Positions 1 to 5,119 of a DNA stretch of 5,444 nucleotides are shown one piece after another. Within the stretch, counting starts at the first letter, position 1; every line of letters begins with the position of its first letter. The position numbers were made by a program, and so were the translations under genes. The stretch is from NCBI GenBank assembly GCA_017354515.1, contig JAFMQT010000340.1, positions 1 to 5,444 on the forward strand, read 5' to 3'. The notes below the pieces were generated by a model. That model was not told the origin of the DNA and searched no databases. It saw only the letters and a program-made list of their open reading frames with translations. Origin of the DNA: Nocardia sp. (GTDB lineage: Bacteria; Actinomycetota; Actinomycetes; Mycobacteriales; Mycobacteriaceae).

Positions 1-311
1 TCGGGATCCTCGACATCGACGACGATCCGGGTGTAGGTGGCGCCGACGAGGTCGATGCACACACCCTCACCATCGAAGCGGGTGTCCCAGAATTCCTTAC
101 GGCCCTTACCCCTGAAGACGCCGGCCGCGATGACTCCGGGGAAGAAGGTGCCCGGCGCACGCATCCACGGCGGACGCAGATCGACCGGCGCCGGCCCGAT
201 GGCGGCGATGTTCGACAGATCGAAACGCACGCCCTCACTCAACGACAGCACGCGGTGCGCGCCCCGGACATGCACGGTCACCGTCGTACCGGTGATTTCG
301 ATATCCACCAT
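1..311 (-). CDS. Small uncharacterised actinobacterial protein, C-terminus beyond the window
   Basis: The first 103 codons are visible, beginning MVDIEITGTTVTVHV, and the stop lies beyond the left edge. The ATG at 311 is supported by a GGAAGAGG ribosome-binding sequence (325-318) six bases upstream. The chain alternates short beta-like strands (residues 2-15, 27-36, 85-99) with a conserved-looking core: AAIGPAPVDLRPPWMRAPGTFFPGV at about 36-60, then a GKGRKEFWD segment at about 67-75. There is no signal peptide or membrane segment. From memory, this resembles short actinobacterial hypothetical proteins with an 'LRAPGT-PGVIxAGxF...FWD' core and a beta-rich, possibly PH-like fold. I know of no assigned function. 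It is separated from the SDR by 165 bases and has its own ribosome-binding site, so it is probably transcribed separately. The visible end (VVDVEDP) is probably near the true C-terminus. Confidence 0.8.
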   Translation of the reverse strand, partial: MVDIEITGTTVTVHVRGAHRVLSLSEGVRFDLSNIAAIGPAPVDLRPPWMRAPGTFFPGVIAAGVFRGKGRKEFWDTRFDGEGVCIDLVGATYTRIVVDVEDP

Positions 312-317
312 CGCGCA

Positions 318-325
318 CCTCTTCC
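318..325 (-). promoter_or_regulatory. Ribosome-binding site of the small uncharacterised gene
   Basis: GGAAGAGG on the minus strand lies six bases before the ATG at 311. It fixes this start in preference to the out-of-frame GTG at 317-315. Confidence 0.6.
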
Positions 326-403
326 GCCGAGTCTCGTCCTCGGAGTCCAGATTGCGCGCGAAGCCTGACGGTGGTCTGTGGCGAACCTTTGATTTCTCTC
401 AGA

Positions 404-437
404 GTAGTCGCGAGATCGGGGTAGTCGCGATATCGGA
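404..437. repeat. Two tandem copies of a 17-base direct repeat
   Basis: GTAGTCGCGAGATCGGG (404-420) is followed without a gap by GTAGTCGCGATATCGGA (421-437), matching at 15 of 17 positions. It lies about 90-125 bases upstream of the small gene's start. It could be a duplicated protein-binding site or a chance local duplication; nothing in the sequence decides between them. Confidence 0.6.
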
Positions 438-476
438 CGGGCGGCGTCGTCATCGGCCCGCTCGGCGATCGCCCCG

Positions 477-1415
477 CTATCGCCCGCTCCGGACCGATTC
501 GACTGCGTCGGCGCGGTCGGCGAGGACGCGTCGTTCGAGCCGGCGAGTCAGCGAGCGCACGTTCTCGTCGGCGACGAGTTTGTGGTCCAGGACCACGTTC
601 ACCGCACCGCGCAACAACGCGTAGGGCTGCCATCCGATGGGCGCCACGGCTCGCGCGGACCGGTGTTCGATCGCCCCCGTGATCACTCCCGCCGCCTCCC
701 GCGCGCTGATCCGCTGATTCAGCGGCCACGGCAGCAGGTCGCCGATCCGCGCGCCCAGCTCGTCCTCGTCCAGGGTGCCGCGGGTCATCGCCGTCTCGAC
801 CACGCCGAAATATACGACTCCGGCCGTGGCACCGGTGCCACCCAGTTCCACCCGGATCGCGCGGCCCAGTTGTTCGACACCGGCTTTACTGACCATATAG
901 GGCGAACCACCCATTCCCGGTGCGAAGGCCGCGCACGAGGACACCACCACGACATGACCTCCCGCGTCGATGACAGCGTCGAGTGCGGGCTGGATGGTAT
1001 TGAAGGCGCCGGTGAGATTGATCGAGAGCACCCGGTCGAACTCCTCGGGGTCCATCAACCGGACGGTCGCCGGTCGCGGCACGACACCGGCATTGGCCAC
1101 CACCACATCGATCCGGCCGAAACTCTCGCGCACCTGCTCGATGGCCAGCCGCACCCCCTCGCGATCGGCGACATCCACCGCGACCGCGGTGGCCCGGATC
1201 CCGAGTTCGGCGGCCGCGGCCCGCACCGCGGCCGCATCGACGTCGAACAGCGCCAGGTACGCGCCGCGATCGTAGAGCGACCGCGCCAGTTCGCGGCCGA
1301 TCCCGGCGCCGGCGCCGGTGATCAACACAACTCGTTCCCGCAGGTCCAGCCGCTCGGCGCCACCGAGTACGGGGCTCAGCAGCGAGCGCGCGATATCGAA
1401 CGTTGCTTTGATCAT
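477..1415 (-). CDS. Short-chain dehydrogenase/reductase (classical SDR)
   Basis: A 312-residue cytoplasmic oxidoreductase that probably interconverts an alcohol and a ketone or aldehyde using NAD(H). Visible classical SDR landmarks are the nucleotide-binding TGAGAGIG at 33-40, Asp58 at the end of the second strand (usually favouring NAD over NADP), NAG at 108-110, and a complete catalytic tetrad: Asn133, Ser160, Tyr173, Lys177 (YMVSK). It is longer than a minimal SDR (about 250 residues), with about 25 extra residues at the N-terminus and a basic C-terminal extension (about 255-312), as in some mycobacterial lipid-related SDRs. The ATG at 1415 shares ATGA with the monooxygenase stop, and GAGG at 1429-1426 precedes it, so translation is probably coupled. 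The open frame continues upstream into the monooxygenase gene, but that extension is only its repeat-rich tail read in another frame. In context it may feed a ketone to, or take an alcohol from, the monooxygenase steps. Substrate unknown. Confidence 0.93.
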   Translation of the reverse strand: MIKATFDIARSLLSPVLGGAERLDLRERVVLITGAGAGIGRELARSLYDRGAYLALFDVDAAAVRAAAAELGIRATAVAVDVADREGVRLAIEQVRESFGRIDVVVANAGVVPRPATVRLMDPEEFDRVLSINLTGAFNTIQPALDAVIDAGGHVVVVSSCAAFAPGMGGSPYMVSKAGVEQLGRAIRVELGGTGATAGVVYFGVVETAMTRGTLDEDELGARIGDLLPWPLNQRISAREAAGVITGAIEHRSARAVAPIGWQPYALLRGAVNVVLDHKLVADENVRSLTRRLERRVLADRADAVESVRSGR

Positions 1416-2968
1416 CCGGCGTTCACCTCGGGGCTCCTCGGGTCGGCGGTTTCGCGCTGTGACGATCGAGACGACGACAACCGAGACGACAACCGAGACG
1501 ACAATCGGTAGGACTCGGCGTCGAAGGCCGCGACACGTCGACGATATTCGAAGCTCCAATTCGGGTACAGCCCGGCGTTCTCGCCCCTGTCGGTGGTGTA
1601 GTAGCTATCGCAGCCACCTCGCAGCCACACCGTGCCCCGGCTGCGTTCGTGCATTTCCGCGAGGAACTCCCGCTGCACCGCGGCACGCACCTCGACCCTT
1701 TCGATGTCGTTGTCGCGCAGGGTGCGAAGCGCATCGACGATATAGCCGATCTGGGATTCGATCATGAAGATCGCGGACTGGTTCCCGGCCGCCCCGAACG
1801 GGCCCAGGGTCAGGAACATATTGGGGAATCCGGCGATCGCCGCGCCCAGATAGCTGCTGGGCCGGTCGCGGTAATGGTCGGCCACAGTTCGCCCGTCGGC
1901 GCCCGTGATCCGTTCGTAGAGTTCGGGGATCGCACCGAATCCGGTCCCCCACACGATGGTGTCGACAGCATGGTCCACACCGTCGCGGGTCAGGATGGAA
2001 CGCTCGCGGATCTCGGTGATTCCGGCGGTCTCGACCTCCACATTGTCGCGGGTCAACGCCGGATAGTAGGCATCGGAGAAGATCGCACGCTTACAGCCGA
2101 TCATGTAGTCGGGCGTCAGTTTCCGGCGCAGTTCCCGATCGCGGACCTGGCGGCGCAGTTGCAGCGCGGACAGCGCCTGGAATGGGTGCCGGAAGCGGCG
2201 GTCGACGAACCCGACCAGGCCGAAGCTCTCGATACCCGCGTAGTAGGTGTTGCGCAGCGCCGACCCCAGTGCCGGAACCCGGCGTAGGAGCGCTCGTTCG
2301 ATGCCGCTGGTCGGGCGGTCCAGCCGGGACACGATCCACGGCGCGGACCGCTGGAAGACGGTGAGCCGCTCGACCTTCGGCGCGATCTCGGGGATGAACT
2401 GCACCGCGGAGGCGCCGGTGCCGATCACCGCGACCCGCTCGCCGGTCAGATCGTGGTCGTGGTTCCAGTGCAGTGAGTGGAACTGGGTGCCGCGGAACGA
2501 TTCCCGTCCCGGTATGTCCGGGATCCTGGCCTCGCTGAACGGCCCGACCGCCGACACCAGAATGTCGGCGCTGAGCACACCCGAGTCGGTGTCCAGCAGC
2601 CAGCGCCCGCGCCGCTCATCCCACTGTGCCCGCCGCAGTTCGGTACCGAAACGCATATGCCGCACCACATCATGGCGGCGGGCCACCCCGCGCAGATAGT
2701 CCAAGATCTCGGACTGGCGACCGTAGGTGCGCGACCAGTCCGGGTTGGGGGCGAAGGAGTAGGAGTACAGGTGTGAGGGCACATCGCAGGCACATCCGGG
2801 ATAGGTATTGGCCTGCCAGGTTCCCCCGAGGTCGCCCGCGCGTTCGAGGATGACGAACTCCTCGAATCCCGCCTCCCGCAGCGCGACCGCCAGTCCGATA
2901 CCCGCGATCCCGGCGCCGATCACCGCGATCGGGGTGTGTTCGGTCGCAGCGCTCCGCGATATCGCCAT
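1412..2968 (-). CDS. Flavin-containing monooxygenase, Baeyer-Villiger type
   Basis: A 518-residue FAD- and NAD(P)H-dependent monooxygenase, probably inserting oxygen next to a ketone or oxidising a heteroatom. The FAD-binding GAGIAG is at 18-23 and a second dinucleotide motif GTGASA at 183-188. GGTWQANTYPGCACD at 48-62 fits the Baeyer-Villiger signature [AG]GxWxxxx[FY]P[GM]xxxD. The second fingerprint, FRGTQFHSLHWN (158-169), follows FxGxxxHxxxW, but its last residue is Asn where Pro or Asp is usual. GTGFGAIP (341-348) and a GFPNMFLTLGP segment (380-390) are also typical. Length is normal for type I enzymes. The ATG at 2968 is chosen because GAAAGGA (2983-2977) lies eight bases upstream; an in-frame ATG at 3025 lacks such support. 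The last 35 or so residues are a hydrophilic Ser/Arg tail encoded by a 12-base tandem repeat. It follows the reductase gene by 63 bases and overlaps the SDR gene by four. Confidence 0.93.
   Translation of the reverse strand: MAISRSAATEHTPIAVIGAGIAGIGLAVALREAGFEEFVILERAGDLGGTWQANTYPGCACDVPSHLYSYSFAPNPDWSRTYGRQSEILDYLRGVARRHDVVRHMRFGTELRRAQWDERRGRWLLDTDSGVLSADILVSAVGPFSEARIPDIPGRESFRGTQFHSLHWNHDHDLTGERVAVIGTGASAVQFIPEIAPKVERLTVFQRSAPWIVSRLDRPTSGIERALLRRVPALGSALRNTYYAGIESFGLVGFVDRRFRHPFQALSALQLRRQVRDRELRRKLTPDYMIGCKRAIFSDAYYPALTRDNVEVETAGITEIRERSILTRDGVDHAVDTIVWGTGFGAIPELYERITGADGRTVADHYRDRPSSYLGAAIAGFPNMFLTLGPFGAAGNQSAIFMIESQIGYIVDALRTLRDNDIERVEVRAAVQREFLAEMHERSRGTVWLRGGCDSYYTTDRGENAGLYPNWSFEYRRRVAAFDAESYRLSSRLSSRLSSSRSSQRETADPRSPEVNAG
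1466..1507. repeat. 12-base tandem repeat in the 3' end of the monooxygenase gene
   Basis: On the plus strand CCGAGACGACAA occurs twice in direct succession (1481-1492, 1493-1504), preceded by a related 15-base copy (1466-1480) with an extra CGA. A partial copy, or the edge of one, follows. The unit is a multiple of three and encodes R-L-S-S in the monooxygenase frame (residues about 488-503). The repeat ends about 50 bases before the SDR start. Confidence 0.8.
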
Positions 2969-2976
2969 CGTCGAAT

Positions 2977-2983
2977 TCCTTTC
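2977..2983 (-). promoter_or_regulatory. Ribosome-binding site of the flavin monooxygenase
   Basis: GAAAGGA on the minus strand ends eight bases before the ATG at 2968. It is the strongest Shine-Dalgarno match in the operon and decides the start in favour of MAISRSA rather than the in-frame ATG 57 bases upstream. Confidence 0.7.
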
Positions 2984-3031
2984 GGTCCGGGCGTGATCGC
3001 CCGATGCGTATCCGCGCGGACGCACCGCGGG

Positions 3032-4102
3032 TCACAGGTCCAGTTCGAGGGTCTCGCCGATCGCGCGGGAGACGCAGGGCAGCATGGTGTGCTCGCGTTC
3101 GGCGGCGCCGAGCCGGCGGTCACGATGGTCGACGGTTCCGGCTCGGACGGTGACCGCGCAGGTGCCGCAGAAGCCCTGCCGGCACGAGTACGGTACGTCG
3201 GGCAGTACCCGTCCGATCGCCGCCAGCGCCGTTTCGTTCGACCCCACATCGACCGTACGACCACTGCGCCGCAACTGAATTCGGAACGGTCGCCCGTCCC
3301 GGACCACGGCCGGCGAGAAGCGCTCGGTATGCACCGAGACCGTCGGATCCTGCGCCGCGGACGTCTCGAGTACGGCGGTCATCAGCGGTTCCGGACCGCA
3401 GACGTACAGGGCGGCGCCCGCGGGCAGCCTCGTCACGATCCGGTGCGGGTCCGGCGGGCCGAATTCGTCGTCGGGCCGGATATCGACCCGCATATTCGGA
3501 TGCGCGGCGAGTTCGCCGAGAAATGGCATGGTGTCGCGGCTGCGACCGAGATATACCAGCCGCCAGTCGATTCCGCGGCGTTCGGCGTCGGCGATCATCG
3601 GCAGCAACGGCGTGATCCCGATACCACCCGCGATGAATACATAGTGCGGAGCCCGGACGTATTCGAACGCGTTGCGCGGACCGCGTACCAGCAGCCGGTC
3701 ACCCACCGCGAGATCGTGGTGAATCTCCCGGGAACCGCCGGCGCCGTCGGGCAGCAGCCGCACCGCGATGCGATAGCGGCCACGATCGGCCGGATCACCG
3801 TTGAGTGAATACTGCCGCTGCCGCCCGGACGGCAGCACCACATCGATATGCGCTCCCGGCACCCAGGCCGGCAACCGCTCGCCGTGCGGTGCGACCAAGG
3901 TCAGCACCACCACACCCGGCGCGGCCTCATCGCGTCGCGCGATCACCAGCTCGCGTTCGAAACCGCCGCGCCGCAACGGATTCGGACGCGATATCAACTC
4001 CGGGGTCGTGGTGACCGTCCGCTTGTACAGATCGAGCGCCGCGACCAGCGCTCGCAGCGGCAGGGCCGGCCGGTAGGCCGCGACGCCACCGGTGCTGGTC
4101 AC
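3032..4102 (-). CDS. PDR/VanB-type oxidoreductase: FMN/NAD(P)H reductase with C-terminal [2Fe-2S] ferredoxin domain
   Basis: A 356-residue electron-transfer protein that passes electrons from NAD(P)H through flavin to a [2Fe-2S] cluster and on to a partner oxygenase. The order flavin domain, nucleotide domain, ferredoxin domain is that of phthalate dioxygenase reductase and VanB. The flavin motif RQYSL is at 96-100, the nucleotide-binding GGIGITP at 159-165 and CGPEPLM at 235-241. The plant-type cluster ligands are Cys307, Cys312, Cys315 and Cys343 (C-x4-C-x2-C-x27-C). The GTG start at 4102 overlaps the stop of the upstream gene (GTGA); longer in-frame starts would run deep into that gene. 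About 45 residues precede the flavin domain, more than in minimal reductases. No Rieske oxygenase subunit is nearby, so the overlapping ferritin-like protein is the obvious electron acceptor. That partnership is inference. Confidence 0.93.
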   Translation of the reverse strand: MTSTGGVAAYRPALPLRALVAALDLYKRTVTTTPELISRPNPLRRGGFERELVIARRDEAAPGVVVLTLVAPHGERLPAWVPGAHIDVVLPSGRQRQYSLNGDPADRGRYRIAVRLLPDGAGGSREIHHDLAVGDRLLVRGPRNAFEYVRAPHYVFIAGGIGITPLLPMIADAERRGIDWRLVYLGRSRDTMPFLGELAAHPNMRVDIRPDDEFGPPDPHRIVTRLPAGAALYVCGPEPLMTAVLETSAAQDPTVSVHTERFSPAVVRDGRPFRIQLRRSGRTVDVGSNETALAAIGRVLPDVPYSCRQGFCGTCAVTVRAGTVDHRDRRLGAAEREHTMLPCVSRAIGETLELDL

Positions 4103-5004
4103 TGGATGCCCGCCCGTGCCGCCGGCGACCGCGCGAGATACCGCAGCGCGTTGTCCATCGACCCGAGCTGGGAGGGATGGAAACCGGGGCGCAGATAGCG
4201 CGGGATCTCGGTGATGAAGGTGGTCATACTCGGCACCACGCCGCGCATCGACGCGCTGAGGAACTGCAGTGGCCACAACCGGCCCTTATCGGGTGCGGGA
4301 TCCTTGGCGAACAGATATCCGCCCGCGGTCAGGAACAACACCAGCAGCGATGAGCTGGCCAGCAGCGCGGTGCGCACCTTGCGGGTATAGCCGCCGTCGA
4401 CGTACATGTACGCGTCGTAGACCACGCTGCGGTGCTCGACCTCCTCGGCGCCGTGCCATCGGATCAGATCCAGCATCACCGGGTGCATATCCTTGGCCTC
4501 GAGGACATCGTTGGTCAGCAACCACTCGCCGATGACCGCGGTGTAATGCTCCATTCCGGCGAACAGCCCGAGCCGTTCACGCAGCCATTCCTGCTTGGCG
4601 CGGCCGGTCAATCCGTGATCGCCCAGGATCCGATCGGCAAGCCACGCGACGGCGTCGACCATCGGGGCGACGTCCAGGCCGAGGTCCTCGAGGTGACGCC
4701 GGGCCGCCTCGTGCGAGTTGGCGTGCTGGTTCTCCTGCCCGATGAAGCCGAGGACCTCTTCGCGCAGACGCTCGTCCCGGATATCGGGCAGCGCCTCGGC
4801 CAGCGCTCGCGCCATCGCCCGCTCCCCCTCGGGCAGGACCAGGTGCATCACATTGATCATGTGGGTCGCCATGACCTCACCGGGGATGTAGTGCATCGGC
4901 ACGGTGCTGAAGTCGAATCGCACATCGCGGGCCCGGATGGCATGGGCCTGCTCCTGGTAGGCATATCCCCCGAAGACAGGGTCCTCGTCGACCGCTGAAG
5001 TCAT
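4099..5004 (-). CDS. Ferritin-like 'metal-dependent hydrolase' family protein, probable diiron oxygenase
   Basis: A 301-residue protein that I place, from memory, in the family annotated as predicted metal-dependent hydrolase (PF10118/COG3687). The sequence shows carboxylate/histidine motifs on successive predicted helices: Glu59 or Glu61 (LPEGERA), E91-N-Q-H94 followed by His98, Glu152 (MEHY), and E188-V-E-H191 followed by an RSVVYD segment. This E / ExxH / E / ExxH order is that of four-helix-bundle diiron oxygenases and ferritin-like proteins, so an oxygenase role is at least as likely as hydrolysis. Residues about 213-233 form one hydrophobic stretch that could anchor it to the membrane. 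ATG 5004 is preferred because AAGGA (5015-5011) lies six bases upstream; an in-frame ATG at 5034 is possible, and one at 5067 falls in the presumed promoter. It is the first gene of the operon and overlaps the reductase by four bases. The hydrolase name is inherited family annotation, and the reaction is unknown. Confidence 0.88.
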   Translation of the reverse strand: MTSAVDEDPVFGGYAYQEQAHAIRARDVRFDFSTVPMHYIPGEVMATHMINVMHLVLPEGERAMARALAEALPDIRDERLREEVLGFIGQENQHANSHEAARRHLEDLGLDVAPMVDAVAWLADRILGDHGLTGRAKQEWLRERLGLFAGMEHYTAVIGEWLLTNDVLEAKDMHPVMLDLIRWHGAEEVEHRSVVYDAYMYVDGGYTRKVRTALLASSSLLVLFLTAGGYLFAKDPAPDKGRLWPLQFLSASMRGVVPSMTTFITEIPRYLRPGFHPSQLGSMDNALRYLARSPAARAGIQ

Positions 5005-5010
5005 GGCGCG

Positions 5011-5015
5011 TCCTT
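5011..5015 (-). promoter_or_regulatory. Ribosome-binding site of the ferritin-like gene
   Basis: AAGGA on the minus strand lies six bases before the ATG at 5004 and decides the start; neither upstream in-frame ATG (5034, 5067) has a comparable sequence. Confidence 0.65.
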
Positions 5016-5038
5016 GCGTCGTGTGCTGTGACATCCGG

Positions 5039-5067
5039 ACGTTAATGTTGACATCACTAGATGTCAA
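5039..5067 (-). promoter_or_regulatory. Candidate promoter of the oxidation operon
   Basis: On the minus strand a perfect -35 box TTGACA (5067-5062) is followed after 17 bases by TAACGT (5044-5039), which keeps the key T, A and final T of the -10 consensus. Transcription would start near 5034-5031, upstream of the ribosome-binding site for the ATG at 5004. The -35 and most of the spacer lie inside the palindrome, so a bound regulator would block RNA polymerase. Confidence 0.55.
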
Positions 5068-5069
5068 CA
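5046..5069. promoter_or_regulatory. Probable TetR-family operator, perfect inverted repeat with 10-base arms
   Basis: TGTTGACATC (5046-5055) and GATGTCAACA (5060-5069) are exact reverse complements separated by ACTA. Size, position between divergent genes and overlap with the operon's -35 box are all typical of an operator for a local TetR repressor. Two extra half-sites with the same orientation pattern flank it: TGACATC at 5029-5035 and GATGTCA at 5076-5082. Confidence 0.8.
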
Positions 5070-5107
5070 GTGTGTGATGTCAGCGAAAGCCCGCCGAACC
5101 CCCTGGG

Positions 5108-5113
5108 TAGCAT
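5108..5113 (+). promoter_or_regulatory. Candidate -10 element for a leaderless tetR transcript
   Basis: TAGCAT fits the actinobacterial TANNNT -10 pattern and ends six bases before the A of the regulator's ATG (5120), so transcription could begin at the start codon itself. There is no Shine-Dalgarno sequence before this ATG. No good -35 is seen at the expected distance (about 5085-5090), so the call rests on the -10 and its spacing. Confidence 0.4.
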
Positions 5114-5119
5114 CGGCCC

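Larger units (their letters stand above)
312..476. other. Intergenic region between the SDR gene and the small gene
   Basis: This 165-base gap presumably contains the promoter of the small gene and the end of the SDR transcript. It holds a 17-base tandem duplication (404-437), a 10-base palindrome GGCGATCGCC (464-473) just after the SDR stop, and a weak 5-base stem (438-442 with 456-460, 13-base loop). I see no convincing hairpin followed by a T-run, so no intrinsic terminator is called, and no clear -35/-10 pair for the small gene. Confidence 0.5.

Noticed and set aside
438..473. Possible terminator after the SDR (5-base stem at 438-442/456-460, palindrome GGCGATCGCC at 464-473)
   Set aside because: The stem is short with a 13-base loop and no T-run follows on the minus strand. 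Such GC palindromes are common in this base composition.
582..1511. Long plus-strand open frame (309 residues) opposite the SDR gene
   Set aside because: It is antisense to a gene with a full set of SDR motifs. Its composition (many H, R, D, G) is typical of the reverse frame in high-GC DNA, and no domain is recognisable.
1416..1559. N-terminal extension of the SDR open frame beginning at 1559
   Set aside because: The extra 48 residues are the monooxygenase's repeat-bearing tail read in another frame (runs of V and S). ATG 1415, with the ATGA overlap and GAGG upstream, is a normal start.
3006..3023. Small hairpin in the gap between reductase and monooxygenase (GCGT/ACGC and CC/GG with a bulge)
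   Set aside because: The stem is short, bulged and GC-only, with no T-run. It is not distinguishable from chance in GC-rich DNA.
4103..4276. N-terminal extension of the reductase open frame beginning at 4276
   Set aside because: It lies wholly inside the ferritin-like gene in another frame. The GTG at 4102 gives a normal protein length and a 4-base overlap.
5005..5067. Upstream starts (5034, 5067) for the ferritin-like gene
   Set aside because: 5067 is the first base of the presumed -35 box inside the operator. 5034 has no ribosome-binding site, though a leaderless start there cannot be fully excluded.
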